Source of the DNA: Phycicoccus flavus | GTDB lineage: Bacteria > Actinomycetota > Actinomycetes > Actinomycetales > Dermatophilaceae | Reading direction: 5' to 3' | DNA: 64,000 bases | NCBI RefSeq assembly: GCF_004025965.2 | Contig: NZ_SAYU02000006.1 | Span: 1 to 64,000 of the forward strand | Shown here: positions 42,842-51,695 of the stretch, piece after piece | How positions within the stretch are numbered: the first letter of the stretch is position 1 | Layout: every line of letters begins with the position of its first letter | Notes under the pieces: generated by a model | What the model saw: the letters and a program-made list of their open reading frames with translations, nothing else | Told to the model about the DNA's origin: nothing | Databases searched by the model: none | Program-made: the position numbers and the translations under genes

Positions 42842-44266
42842 GTGACCGACACCGAGCCCGCCCCGTCCGGGACCGACACCGTGCCACTCCCCCGCGCCAC
42901 CCCGGAGAGCCAGGGCGTGCCGAGCGAGGCGCTCCTCGCGCTCGTCCGCCGCTGGGAGCGGTCCGGGCTGGAGCCGCACGGGGTGCTCGTGCTGCGCCAC
43001 GGCCACGTCGTCGCCGAGGGCTCGTGGACGCCGTACCGGCCGGAGGGGGTGCAGCTCGTCTACTCGGTGAGCAAGACGTTCACCGCGTGCGCCGTCGGGT
43101 TCGCCGTCGACGAGGGCCTGCTGCGCCTCGAGGACCGGGTCGTCGACCTCTTCCCCGACGAGGCCGCCGCCGCGGACGCCGGCCCCCGCACCCGCGAGCT
43201 CACCCTGCACGACCTGCTGGCCATGCGCACCGGCCACCGCGCCGACACGCTGTTCTGGCGCGCCGAGGAGCCGGTGCCCTTCGTCCAGCGCGTCCTCGCC
43301 CTGGAGCCGGAGGAGGAGCGGGGCTGGTTCGTCTACCACAACGGTGCGACCCGCCTGGCCGCCCTCGCGGTGCAGCGGGCCGCCGGCACCCGGCTGCTGG
43401 ACTACCTGCGGCCGCGGCTGCTGGACCCGGTCGGCATCGGGCCGGCGGCCTGGCTGGGCTCGGGCGGCGCCGACGCCGGCTACTCCGGCCTGCACGTCAC
43501 CACCGACGCGCTGGCCCGTCTCGGCGAGCTCGTGCTGCACGACGGCGCCTGGCAGGGCCGCCAGGTCCTCCCCCCGGGCTGGGCGGCCGCGATGACGACG
43601 GTGCACACCGACACCTCGCACCACCCCGAGACCGCCGACTGGCGCCAGGGCTACGGGTACCAGATGTGGCGCTGCACCCACGACGCCTGGCGGGCGGACG
43701 GGGCGTACGGGCAGTTCGCCGTCGTCGTCCCCGGCGCCGACCTCGTCCTCGCCCTCACCTCCTGCACCGAGCGCACCCAGGAGACGCTGGACGCGATCTG
43801 GCAGGTCCTGCTGCCCGCGCTGTCCGAGGGACCCCTCCCGCCGTCCGCGGACGCCCAGGAGGCCCTCACGGCCCACCTGGGGGCTCTGACGCTGCCTCAC
43901 CCCGTCCCGGCCTCCGTGCCGGACGGTCCCGGCCCGTGGGTCTTCACGCACGAGCCGACCGAGGAGGTCCCCCGGCTCGCCGCCGTCACCGTGTCCCCCG
44001 CCGACGACGGGTGGAGCCTGCGGGTCGACGAGGGAGAGGAGGTCCTCGACGTGCCGTGCGGGGACGGCGCGTGGGCACCGGTCACGGGGCCCTGGACCGC
44101 GGCCGGGGCGTGGACGGCGCCGGGGGTGTTCGAGACGTCGGTCTGCGCCGTGGAGTCCCCTCACGTGCTGCACCTGCGCTGCGTCGACGGCACGGTCACC
44201 GCGTCCTGGAACGGCGTGCCGCTGGCGGTTCCAGCCCTGCACGCCCTGCCCGCCCCGTGGGCCTGA
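42842..44266 (+). CDS. Serine hydrolase, class C beta-lactamase/DD-peptidase-like
   Basis: The 474-residue protein has the penicillin-binding-like SxxK motif in YSVSK (Ser75, Lys78), a YxN-like YHN in GWFVYHNGATRL and a likely HxG-type third motif region, followed by a C-terminal beta domain of about 130 residues. No signal peptide is seen, so it is probably cytoplasmic and may be an esterase or peptidase rather than a beta-lactamase. Substrate is unknown. A leaderless -10 defines its GTG. Confidence 0.85.
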   Translation: MTDTEPAPSGTDTVPLPRATPESQGVPSEALLALVRRWERSGLEPHGVLVLRHGHVVAEGSWTPYRPEGVQLVYSVSKTFTACAVGFAVDEGLLRLEDRVVDLFPDEAAAADAGPRTRELTLHDLLAMRTGHRADTLFWRAEEPVPFVQRVLALEPEEERGWFVYHNGATRLAALAVQRAAGTRLLDYLRPRLLDPVGIGPAAWLGSGGADAGYSGLHVTTDALARLGELVLHDGAWQGRQVLPPGWAAAMTTVHTDTSHHPETADWRQGYGYQMWRCTHDAWRADGAYGQFAVVVPGADLVLALTSCTERTQETLDAIWQVLLPALSEGPLPPSADAQEALTAHLGALTLPHPVPASVPDGPGPWVFTHEPTEEVPRLAAVTVSPADDGWSLRVDEGEEVLDVPCGDGAWAPVTGPWTAAGAWTAPGVFETSVCAVESPHVLHLRCVDGTVTASWNGVPLAVPALHALPAPWA

Positions 44267-44294
44267 GCGGCGCGGGACGACCAGGGACACGCCC

Positions 44295-44648
44295 GTGCAG
44301 CCGATCGGCCCGGAGGAGTTCGACGCCATCGTCGAGGACGCCCTCGACGAGGTCCCGGAGGAGCTCATGGCCATGCTCGACAACGTCGTGTTCCTCGTCG
44401 AGGACGAGCCGCCCGCCGACGACCCCGACCTGCTCGGCGTCTACGAGGGCGTGCCGCTCACCGAGCGCGGCGACGGCTGGGGCGCCGGCGCGCTGCCCGA
44501 CCGCATCCTGCTCTTCCGCGGACCGCTGACCCGGATGTGCGCCGACACCGAGGAGCTGACCGACGAGATCGCGGTGACGGTCGTCCACGAGATCGCCCAC
44601 CACTTCGGCATCGACGACGACGCGTTGCACGACCTCGGCTGGGACTGA
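44295..44648 (+). CDS. Mini-zincin metallopeptidase family protein
   Basis: The 117-residue protein belongs to the minimal zincin type (PF06262-like). An acidic N-terminus is followed by ADTEELTDEIAVTVVHEIAHHFGI with His98, Glu99 and His102, and an Asp-rich C-terminus likely supplies the third ligand. Family members are conserved but their substrate is unknown. The GTG lies 28 bases after the serine hydrolase, so the two are probably one transcript. Confidence 0.88.
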   Translation: MQPIGPEEFDAIVEDALDEVPEELMAMLDNVVFLVEDEPPADDPDLLGVYEGVPLTERGDGWGAGALPDRILLFRGPLTRMCADTEELTDEIAVTVVHEIAHHFGIDDDALHDLGWD

Positions 44649-44649
44649 G

Positions 44650-44672
44650 GGCGTCCGGGAGCCACGGACGCC
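44650..44672. terminator. Hairpin between converging operons
   Basis: GGCGTCCG and its complement form an 8-bp perfect stem around seven bases. A second CGGCCC/GGGCCG hairpin follows at 44679-44695. Together they separate the convergent mini-zincin and ctaF genes and may stop transcription from both sides. Confidence 0.55.
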
Positions 44673-44705
44673 GCGGCACGGCCCGTCGTGGGCCGCGCGG
44701 CGGGC

Positions 44706-45119
44706 TCAGAGGGCGTTGGGGCCCTTCCAGTACTCGAAGGTCCAGCCGACGAGCGCGGGGATGGCGAAGAAGGCGCCGATGATGAAGAGCCACCAGCCGA
44801 CGGCGAGGCCGAGGAAGCACACCGCGGCCGAGGCGCCGAGGAACAGCGGCTGCCAGCTGTGCGGGCTGAAGAACCCGTAGTCGCCCTGGATCTCGTCGAT
44901 GTCGCCGAGCGGGTCGTCCGAGGGGTCCTGGTCCAGCTTGCGCCGCGTCATCCACAGGTACCAGGCGATCATGAAGCCGAGCAGCCCGGCGAGGATGAGG
45001 CCGATGACCCCGACCCACTCGACACCGATGACCGTGGACGCCGTCCAGGCCCAGTAGATGACGGCCATCGTGAAGGCGAAGACGCCGACGAGGATGCCGA
45101 TCCGTTCCATCGCGCGCAT
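44706..45119 (-). CDS. ctaF: Actinobacterial cytochrome c oxidase subunit IV
   Basis: The 137-residue protein has four membrane helices in two pairs, with the conserved loop RRKLDQDPSDDPLGDIDEIQ and the terminal FEYWKGPNAL. This is the actinobacterial fourth aa3 subunit. The ATG of MRAMER lies just behind the ctaD stop with GGAGGA as ribosome site. It closes the ctaC-ctaD-ctaF block. Confidence 0.94.
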   Translation of the reverse strand: MRAMERIGILVGVFAFTMAVIYWAWTASTVIGVEWVGVIGLILAGLLGFMIAWYLWMTRRKLDQDPSDDPLGDIDEIQGDYGFFSPHSWQPLFLGASAAVCFLGLAVGWWLFIIGAFFAIPALVGWTFEYWKGPNAL

Positions 45120-45122
45120 CGG

Positions 45123-46904
45123 TCAGTCCTCCGTGTTCTGGCGCGGCTCGTCGGTGAACCCCTCGTCCTCGATGTCGGCCGGGCCGAGCGCCGAGACGAG
45201 GCTGCTCTTCTTGGACGCGTCGCGGTCGGGGTGGTGGCTGCCGGGGGGCGCGGCCTCCGGGTGGTGCAGGTCGAAGGCCGGACGCTCCGAGCGGATCCGC
45301 GGGATGCGGTCGAAGTTGTGCCGCGGCGGCGGGCAGGACGTCGCCCACTCCAGCGAGCCGCCGTAGCCCCACGGGTCGTCGGACTCCACGAGCGGCGCCG
45401 TCTTCCAGGTCTTCCACACGTTGTAGAAGAACGGGATCATCGAGGCGCCGAGGAGGAACGCGCCGGCCGTCGAGATCTGGTTGCCGAGGGTGAAGCCGTC
45501 CTCGGGGAGGTAGTCGGCGTACCGGCGGGGCATGCCCTGGGCGCCGAGGATGTGCTGGACGAAGAACGTCGTGTGGAAGCCGACGAAGAGCATCCAGAAG
45601 TGGATCTTGCCGAGCTTCTCGTCGAGCATGCGGCCGGTGAACTTCGGCCACCAGAAGTAGAAGCCGGCGAACATCGCGAACACGACGGTGCCGAAGACGA
45701 CGTAGTGGAAGTGCGCGACGACGAAGTAGCTGTCGGACAGCTGGAAGTCCAGGGCCGGGCTGGACAGGATGATCCCGGTGAGCCCGCCGAAGAGGAACGT
45801 GACGAGGAAGCCGATGGCCCAGTAGACGGGCGTGGCGAACTCGATCTTGCCGCCCCACATCGTCCCGATCCAGTTGAAGAACTTCACCCCGGTGGGCACG
45901 GCGATGAGCATCGTCATGATCGCGAAGAACGGCAGCAGCACTTGTCCGGTGGCGTACATGTGGTGCGCCCAGACCGACACCGACAGGGCGGCGATGGCGA
46001 TCGTCGCGTAGACGAGCGTCTTGTAGCCGAAGATCGGCTTCCGGGAGAACACCGGGAGGATCTCGGAGATCAGGCCGAAGAACGGCAGCGCGATGATGTA
46101 GACCTCGGGGTGCCCGAAGAACCAGAAGATGTGCTGCCAGAGCATCGCCCCGCCCCCGGAGGGGTCGAAGATCAGGGCGCCGAAGCGACGGTCGGCGCCG
46201 AGCGCGAACAGCGCGGCGGCCAGCGCCGGGAAGGCGATGAGCACGAGGATCGAGGTGATGAGCACCGTCCACGTGAAGATGGGCATCCGGAACATCGTCA
46301 TGCCGGGTGCGCGCATCGTGATGATCGTCGTGATGAAGTTGACGGCGCCGAGGATGGTGCCGAAGCCGCTGAGCGCGAGGCCGAAGACCCACAGGTCACC
46401 GCCGACGCCCGGGCTGTAGACGTTGTCCGAGAGCGGGGCGTAGGCGAACCAGCCGAAGGCGGCGGCGCCGTTCGGGGTGAGGAAGCCGGCGCCGGCGATG
46501 AGGCCGCCGAACAGGTACAGCCAGTAGGCGAACATGTTCAGGCGCGGGAAGGACACGTCCGGGGCGCCGATCTGCAGCGGCATGAGCGCGTTGGCGAAGC
46601 CCGCGAAGAGCGGCGTCGCGAAGAGCAGCAGCATGATCGTGCCGTGCATCGTGAACAGCTGGTTGTACTGGTCCGGGCTGTCGACGATCTGCAGGCCGGG
46701 CTCGGCGAGCTCGGCGCGGATGACCAGCGCCATGACGCCGCCGAGGAGGAACCAGATGAACGAGGTGATGAAGTACAGGTGACCGATGACCTTGTGGTCG
46801 GTGGTCGTGATCCAGCGGACCACGACCGAGCCCTTGGCCACGCGGCGCGTGGTGCTCGTCGTCGTGGCCTCCCGGAACATCCGGGTGTCGGAGGCGGTGC
46901 TCAT
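45123..46904 (-). CDS. ctaD: Cytochrome c oxidase subunit I
   Basis: The 593-residue haem-copper oxidase core has twelve helices. It carries the CuB/haem motifs [15 protein letters not shown] (His-Pro-Glu-Val-Tyr cross-link), the K-channel region, and the [11 protein letters not shown] pair of haem histidines. It reduces oxygen and pumps protons. The ATG lies four bases after the ctaC stop and has a ribosome site inside ctaC, so translation is coupled. Confidence 0.96.
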   Translation of the reverse strand: MSTASDTRMFREATTTSTTRRVAKGSVVVRWITTTDHKVIGHLYFITSFIWFLLGGVMALVIRAELAEPGLQIVDSPDQYNQLFTMHGTIMLLLFATPLFAGFANALMPLQIGAPDVSFPRLNMFAYWLYLFGGLIAGAGFLTPNGAAAFGWFAYAPLSDNVYSPGVGGDLWVFGLALSGFGTILGAVNFITTIITMRAPGMTMFRMPIFTWTVLITSILVLIAFPALAAALFALGADRRFGALIFDPSGGGAMLWQHIFWFFGHPEVYIIALPFFGLISEILPVFSRKPIFGYKTLVYATIAIAALSVSVWAHHMYATGQVLLPFFAIMTMLIAVPTGVKFFNWIGTMWGGKIEFATPVYWAIGFLVTFLFGGLTGIILSSPALDFQLSDSYFVVAHFHYVVFGTVVFAMFAGFYFWWPKFTGRMLDEKLGKIHFWMLFVGFHTTFFVQHILGAQGMPRRYADYLPEDGFTLGNQISTAGAFLLGASMIPFFYNVWKTWKTAPLVESDDPWGYGGSLEWATSCPPPRHNFDRIPRIRSERPAFDLHHPEAAPPGSHHPDRDASKKSSLVSALGPADIEDEGFTDEPRQNTED

Positions 46905-46908
46905 CGGG

Positions 46909-47799
46909 TCAGTTCCCTCCGTCGGTGACGACCTGGTCGTCCATGAGCTCGGAGCGGTTCAGGCTGTTGTTGAGCAGCCCGGTCTGGCCCGCGGCCCGCA
47001 GGTCGGCCAGGTGCGCGTCGTACTCCTGGCGGGAGACGACCTTGACGTTGAACAGCATCTGCGAGTGGTAGGCCCCGCAGAGCTCGGCGCACTTGCCCTT
47101 GAACTGCCCCTCCTGGGTCGGGACGACCTGGAAGCGGTTGACCCGCCCCGGGATCATGTCCATCTTCTGGAGGAACGCCGGCACCCAGAACGAGTGGATG
47201 ACGTCGCGGGTGGTGAGGACGAACTCGGTGCGCTCGCCCACCGGGAGGTAGAGCGTCGGGATGGTCTCCTCGGCGCCCGGCTCACCGGTGAGGATGGCTT
47301 GGGTGCCGACCTCGTGGACGTCGGCCTCGACGTAGTTGAAGTCCCAGCTCCACTGCTTGCCGATGACGTTGACCGTCACGTCCGGCTCCTGGCTGGTGTC
47401 GATGAGCGCGGACTCGTCCCGGGCCGTGTAGTAGAAGAGCACGATGACCATGAGCATCGGCACGACCGTGTAGAGGATCTCGATCGGGATGTTGTAGCGC
47501 AGCTGCACCGGCAGCTCGACGTCGTCCTTGCGGCGCCGGTAGGCGACCATGCACCAGACGATGAGGCCGATGACGAGCAGGCCCACGGCGATGGCGGCGA
47601 TCCAGGCGCCGATCCAGAGGTTCGTCACCCGTTCCCCGCCCTCGGTCACCGCGTGCGGGAGCCAACCGGTCGAGGCGTCACCGCGCAGGTCGCCGCTCGC
47701 ACACCCGCCGAGCACGGTGGCCGACAGCGCTCCGAGAGCGGCCCACGTGCCGATCCGGCGGGCCGGGCGTCGGGGCGGAAGGAGGTCGTGCTGGCGCAC
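46909..47799 (-). CDS. ctaC: Cytochrome c oxidase subunit II
   Basis: The 296-residue protein has a lipobox (SATVLGGC), so it is a lipoprotein, then two membrane helices and a CuA cupredoxin domain. The copper ligands are seen in [12 protein letters not shown] plus the upstream HSFWVPAF histidine. It takes electrons from QcrC. The start is GTG ([12 protein letters not shown]) behind AAAGGG. A minus-strand TAGGCT about 38 bases upstream is the probable -10. Confidence 0.95.
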   Translation of the reverse strand: MRQHDLLPPRRPARRIGTWAALGALSATVLGGCASGDLRGDASTGWLPHAVTEGGERVTNLWIGAWIAAIAVGLLVIGLIVWCMVAYRRRKDDVELPVQLRYNIPIEILYTVVPMLMVIVLFYYTARDESALIDTSQEPDVTVNVIGKQWSWDFNYVEADVHEVGTQAILTGEPGAEETIPTLYLPVGERTEFVLTTRDVIHSFWVPAFLQKMDMIPGRVNRFQVVPTQEGQFKGKCAELCGAYHSQMLFNVKVVSRQEYDAHLADLRAAGQTGLLNNSLNRSELMDDQVVTDGGN

Positions 47800-47836
47800 C
47801 GCTTCACCCTTTGGTCGAGTGGACAGAACGGGTCAG

Positions 47837-47842
47837 AGCCTA
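47837..47842 (-). promoter_or_regulatory. -10 of ctaC-ctaD-ctaF operon
   Basis: The minus-strand TAGGCT lies in the 89-base gap shared with the divergent desulfurase-like gene, 37 bases before the ctaC GTG. Confidence 0.5.
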
Positions 47843-47876
47843 CTGCACCCCCCCGGTCCGGCCCAGGCTGGGGCCC

Positions 47877-47882
47877 TATTGT
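47877..47882 (+). promoter_or_regulatory. -10 of leaderless desulfurase-like transcript
   Basis: TATTGT ends six bases before the GTG at 47889. Confidence 0.6.
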
Positions 47883-47888
47883 CGAACC

Positions 47889-49067
47889 GTGGCGAACACC
47901 ACCTCGGACCCTCTCCCGGCCGGTCCCCCCGGGGGTGTCGCGGCCGGCTGCCTGGACGCCACGCGCGGCCCGCTGCACCCCCTCGCCGCGGCCACCCTGG
48001 GCGCCGCCGCCGACCTCGCCTGGGCCGACCCGACCCGCCGGCACGGGCCCGGTCGCCGGGCGCGCGGCCTCCTGGACACCGCCCGCGAGGTCCTCGCCGG
48101 TGCGCTGGGGGTGCGGCCCGACGAGCTCTCGGTGCACGCGAGCGCCGAGGACGCCCTCTCCGTCGGGCTCGAAGGGCTGCGGCACGCCCGCCGGCGGGTC
48201 GGCGAGCGGGTCGTCGCCTCGGCGGTCGAGCGCACGGCCGTGCTGGTCCGCACCGGCGACGAGGCGCCGGTGCCGGTGTCTCGGTCCGGGGTCGTCGACG
48301 TCGCCGCCCTCGTCGCCGCCCTCGCGCGTCCCGGGACCGCCGCCGTCGTGCTCCAGACCGCCAACGGCGAGGTCGGGACCCGGCAGCCGGTCGCGGCGGT
48401 CGCGGCCGCCGCCCGGGAGGCCGGCGTGCCCCTGCTGCTGGACGCCACCACCTCGCTCGGGCGCGACCCGCTGCCGGCCGGCGCGGGCGACGTCGTCGTC
48501 GCCGACGCCGCGTCCTTCGGCGGCCCCCCGCTCGGCCTGCTCGGCGTCCGGTCCGGGGCCCGCTGGGGCCTACCCGGGCCCCGGCGCGAGGCGGAGCAGG
48601 GCCGCGCCCTCGCCGCACCCTGGGTGCCGCTCGTCCTCGCGGCCGCCGAGGCCTGGCGCCAGGGCGAGGCCGCCGCGGACGAGGACGCCACCTCCGCCCG
48701 GGCGCTCGTGGACCGGCTGCGGGCGGCCGCCGGCGCCGTGCCGGACGTCCAGGTCGTCGGCGACCCGCAGGACCGCCTGCCCCACGTCGTGACCTTCAGC
48801 GTCCTCTACGTCGACGGCGAGACCGTCGTCGACGAGCTGGCCCGGCACGACCTGGCCGTCGGCTCGGGGTCGGCGTGCACCTCGAGCACCCTGCGCCCCA
48901 GCCACGTCCTCGCGGCGCTCGGTGTGCTCACCCACGGCAACGTCCGCGTCACCCTGCCGCTGGCGTCGGTCTCGCCGCACCGCGCCGACGACGTCGACCG
49001 GCTCTGCGCCCTCCTGCCCGACGTCGTCGCCGGCCTGCGCGCGCGGCTCGGGGTGGCCGACCTGTGA
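47889..49067 (+). CDS. Cysteine-desulfurase-like protein lacking the PLP lysine
   Basis: The 392-residue protein aligns throughout with class V NifS/IscS folds. Compared with E. coli IscS, the PLP Schiff-base lysine is Ser209, its neighbouring His is Ala208, the PLP-stacking His is Arg115 and the PLP-contact Gln is Thr188; only Asp185 remains. In contrast, the catalytic loop is nearly identical (LAVGSGSACTSSTLRPSHVL, Cys330). It is unlikely to desulfurate cysteine with PLP. It may carry or relay sulfur. It overlaps the TusA gene in GTGA and is divergent from ctaC. Confidence 0.85.
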   Translation: MANTTSDPLPAGPPGGVAAGCLDATRGPLHPLAAATLGAAADLAWADPTRRHGPGRRARGLLDTAREVLAGALGVRPDELSVHASAEDALSVGLEGLRHARRRVGERVVASAVERTAVLVRTGDEAPVPVSRSGVVDVAALVAALARPGTAAVVLQTANGEVGTRQPVAAVAAAAREAGVPLLLDATTSLGRDPLPAGAGDVVVADAASFGGPPLGLLGVRSGARWGLPGPRREAEQGRALAAPWVPLVLAAAEAWRQGEAAADEDATSARALVDRLRAAAGAVPDVQVVGDPQDRLPHVVTFSVLYVDGETVVDELARHDLAVGSGSACTSSTLRPSHVLAALGVLTHGNVRVTLPLASVSPHRADDVDRLCALLPDVVAGLRARLGVADL

Positions 49068-49351
49068 CGGCGCCGGAGCGGGCCCCGGACGACGGACCGC
49101 CGGCCGGCCGGCCGGGCGGCGAGCCACCCGTCGTCGACGCCCGCGGCACCCGCTGCCCCGTCCCCGTCGTCCGGGTGGCCCGCGCCGCCCGTGACCTCCC
49201 GGCCGGCGCGACGGTCGTCCTCCTCGCCGACGACGAGATCGCCGCCGTCGACGTCCCCGCCTGGGCCTGGCTGCGTGGGCACCACGTCGACGCCGAGCCC
49301 GAGGGCACGTGGACGCGCTACGTGCTCGTCCTCGGCGCCGGCACCGGCTGA
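49064..49351 (+). CDS. TusA-family sulfur-carrier protein
   Basis: The 95-residue protein has the SirA/TusA motif DARGTRCPVPVVRVARAA with the persulfide-forming Cys31 in CPxP, after a disordered Pro/Gly N-terminus of about 20 residues. TusA proteins receive sulfur from desulfurases and hand it on. Translation is coupled to the desulfurase-like gene (GTGA overlap), so the two should act together. Its last 34 bases overlap the end of the convergent aat gene. Confidence 0.88.
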   Translation: MTAPERAPDDGPPAGRPGGEPPVVDARGTRCPVPVVRVARAARDLPAGATVVLLADDEIAAVDVPAWAWLRGHHVDAEPEGTWTRYVLVLGAGTG

Positions 49352-50031
49352 ACGCGGGCCAGGTCGACCTGGGGGGCGGTGAGCGCTGTCGCCAGCCGCT
49401 CCCGGTAGAGCTCGCGGGACCACTCTTGCGCCCCCATCCGCCGCAGGTGGTCGGTGGCCCACTGGACGTCGACGATGCGCCGGGGGTCGCCGTCGGCGTG
49501 GAAGCGGGTGACGAGCCCGACGAGGGCGACCTTCGAGGCGTCGCGCACCCGGTGGAACATCGACTCCCCCGCGAACAGCCCGCCGACCGACACCCCGTAG
49601 AGGCCGCCGACGAGGGCGCCGTCCTGCCACACCTCGACGCTGTGGGCCCACCCGAGCTCGTGCAGCACGGTGTAGGCCGCCTCGACCTCGGGGGTGATCC
49701 ACCGACCCTCACGGGAGGGGTCGGCGCAGCCGGCGAGGACGTCGGCGAAGGCCGTGTCGACGGTGACCTCGAAGCGGCCGAGCACCTTCCGAAGCGACGT
49801 GCGCACCCGCAGGCCGCCGGCCGGGATGACGCCGCGGGGGTCCGGCGACCACCAGCCGGTCGTCCCCTCGCCGTGTGCCCCGAGCCCCATGGGGAACAGC
49901 CCCAGCCGGTAGGCGGCCAGGAGGGTCCCCGGCTCGAGGTCGGCCCCGGCGGCGACGAGGTCCTCCCCCGGGGTCGCCCGGGCGGCGTCGAGCATCCACG
50001 GGCTGCGCGGGGGCTCCTGCGGCGGGAACAC
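49318..50031 (-). CDS. aat: Leucyl/phenylalanyl-tRNA-protein transferase
   Basis: This 237-residue enzyme adds Leu or Phe to N-terminal Arg/Lys of proteins for N-end-rule degradation. It has the GADLEPGTLLAAYRLGLFPM block, WWSPDPRGVIP, and the GGLFAGESMFHR region followed by KVALVGLV. The start is uncertain: the GTG at 50031 (VFPPQEPPRSPW) is preferred, but an in-frame CTG overlapping the adoK stop (CTGA) at 50049 is possible. An ATG at 49995 would remove a conserved segment. It is on the adoK transcript. Confidence 0.9.
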   Translation of the reverse strand: MFPPQEPPRSPWMLDAARATPGEDLVAAGADLEPGTLLAAYRLGLFPMGLGAHGEGTTGWWSPDPRGVIPAGGLRVRTSLRKVLGRFEVTVDTAFADVLAGCADPSREGRWITPEVEAAYTVLHELGWAHSVEVWQDGALVGGLYGVSVGGLFAGESMFHRVRDASKVALVGLVTRFHADGDPRRIVDVQWATDHLRRMGAQEWSRELYRERLATALTAPQVDLARVQPVPAPRTST

Positions 50032-50045
50032 GGCGCGGGGGCGGG

Positions 50046-51029
50046 TCAGGGGCGCGCGCACCGCACGACGGGGGCGATCTCGGCGGCGGCGTCGTCGCCG
50101 TACGCGGCGGCGACCCGGTCGAGGAAGCCGCGCTGCCCCACGGTGTACTCCTGCGTGCCGACGGTCTCCAGGACGTAGGCGGCGAGCACCGAGCCCATCT
50201 GGGCGCAGCGCTCGTGCCCGAGGCCGCCGGCGAGGCCGACGAGGAAGCCGGCGCGGAAGGCGTCGCCGACCCCGGTCGGGTCGACGCGCTCGACCTCCCC
50301 GGCCACCGGGACGTGGATGGGTTCGGCGCCCTTGGTCCGGATGTCGGCACCGTCCTTGCCGCGGGTGATGACGCGGGTGGTCACCCGGTCGTCGATCTCG
50401 TCCTGGGTCCAGCCGGTCTTGGTCTCGGTGACGTGCGACTCGTACTCGTTCGTGAAGAGGTAGTCGGCGCCGTCGACGAGCTTGCGGATGAACGGGCCGT
50501 CGGCGAAGGCGAGCTGCTGGCTGGGGTCGGCGACGAACGGGATGCCCCGGGCGCGGCACTCCTCGGTGTGCCGCAGCATCGCCTCGGGGTCGTCGGGGGC
50601 GACGAGGACGAGGTCGAGGTCCCACCTGTCGTGGATGGGGCCGAGCTCGATCATCCGGGCCTCGGACATCGCCCCGGTGTAGAACGTCGCGATCTGGGCC
50701 ATGTCGTCGTCGGTCGTGCACACGAACCGGGCGGTGTGCTGGGTGTCGGAGATCCGCACGTGGTCGGTGACCACGCCGTGCCGGGTGAGCCAGCTGCGGT
50801 ACTCCCCGAAGTCCTCCCCCGCCGACCCGACGAGCAGCGGCCGGATCCCGAGCACGGCCATCCCGAAGCAGATGTTCGGGCCGATGCCGCCGCGGCGGAT
50901 CTCGAGGCGGTCGGCGAGGAAGCTCACCGAGATCTTGTCGAGCTGGTCGACGACCAGCGAGTCCGCGAACCTCCCGCGGAAGGTCATGAGGTGGTCGGTG
51001 GCGATGGATCCGGTGACGGCGATCTGCAC
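50046..51029 (-). CDS. adoK: PfkB-family carbohydrate/adenosine kinase
   Basis: The 327-residue ribokinase-like enzyme has the N-terminal GSIATDHLMTFRGRF strand, the GGIGPNICFGMAVLG motif and the catalytic DPTGVGDAFRAGFLVG loop. Its place next to ctaC and the HesB gene matches mycobacterial Rv2202c, characterised as an adenosine kinase, but the substrate here is inferred. It starts on GTG. The hairpin at 51056-51102 separates it from erpA upstream. Confidence 0.85.
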   Translation of the reverse strand: MQIAVTGSIATDHLMTFRGRFADSLVVDQLDKISVSFLADRLEIRRGGIGPNICFGMAVLGIRPLLVGSAGEDFGEYRSWLTRHGVVTDHVRISDTQHTARFVCTTDDDMAQIATFYTGAMSEARMIELGPIHDRWDLDLVLVAPDDPEAMLRHTEECRARGIPFVADPSQQLAFADGPFIRKLVDGADYLFTNEYESHVTETKTGWTQDEIDDRVTTRVITRGKDGADIRTKGAEPIHVPVAGEVERVDPTGVGDAFRAGFLVGLAGGLGHERCAQMGSVLAAYVLETVGTQEYTVGQRGFLDRVAAAYGDDAAAEIAPVVRCARP

Positions 51030-51055
51030 GGGAGCGAACCTACCGGGCGCCGGGA

Positions 51056-51102
51056 CGCGGACGGGCCCGGGCCACCGAGGGGGTGGTCCGGGCCCGTCCG
51101 CG
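51056..51102 (-). terminator. Strong hairpin after the HesB/IscA gene
   Basis: Fifteen-base perfect arms (51056-51070 and 51088-51102) continue after one mismatch into a CCACC/GGTGG stem with a five-base loop. It starts nine bases beyond the stop of the minus-strand gene and lacks a T-tract. Confidence 0.75.
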
Positions 51103-51110
51103 TGCCGAGG

Positions 51111-51482
51111 TCAGCTGAAGCTGTCGCCGCAGGCGCAGGAGCTGCCCGCGTTGGGGTTGTCGATGGTGAACCCCTGCTTCTCGATCGTGTCGGAGAAGTC
51201 GATGGTCGCGCCCTCGAGGTAGGGGGCGCTCATCCGGTCGACGACGACCTCGACGCCGTCGAAGTCCCGGACGAGGTCGCCGTCGAGGGTGCGCTCGTCG
51301 AAGTACAGCTGGTAGATGAGGCCGGAGCAGCCGCCCGGCTGCACCCCGACCCGCAGCCGCAGGTCGTCGCGCCCCTCCTGCGCGAGCAGGGACGCGACCT
51401 TGGACGAGGCCAGGTCGGTGAGCACGACGCCGTGGGCGGCGGTCTCGGGGGCCTCGGTGGTGGTCTGGAGCTGGTCGCTCAT
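51111..51482 (-). CDS. erpA: HesB/IscA-type iron-sulfur cluster carrier
   Basis: The 123-residue A-type carrier holds the three cluster cysteines: Cys52 in PGGCSGLIYQLYF and Cys116/Cys118 in the terminal SCACGDSFS. It would deliver Fe-S clusters to apo-proteins such as the nearby quinolinate synthase or Rieske subunit. The ATG follows GGAGGACTCCTC. The gene order beside adoK and glycerate kinase matches mycobacterial Rv2204c. Confidence 0.92.
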   Translation of the reverse strand: MSDQLQTTTEAPETAAHGVVLTDLASSKVASLLAQEGRDDLRLRVGVQPGGCSGLIYQLYFDERTLDGDLVRDFDGVEVVVDRMSAPYLEGATIDFSDTIEKQGFTIDNPNAGSSCACGDSFS

Positions 51483-51573
51483 GGAGGAGTCCTCCTCGTC
51501 GGTTCAGGTGGCCGGAGCCGGTTCACTGGGTGGAACCGCCGGGGGTCGGCGGGTGTTCCCGGACACGACGTCC

Positions 51574-51579
51574 ACTGTA
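51574..51579 (-). promoter_or_regulatory. -10 candidate for the HesB/IscA gene
   Basis: The minus-strand TACAGT lies about 92 bases before the ATG, leaving a leader with no recognised regulatory fold. Confidence 0.35.
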
Positions 51580-51695
51580 CGTCTCCTCGCCGACAGCGCC
51601 GGACGGGCCGCCGGTCCGGGCGCGTCCGCCGGTGTCGGCGCGGCCCGCCACCGCGTGCCGGCGGGGCCGGACGGACCGCTCGGCGTCCTCGTGGG

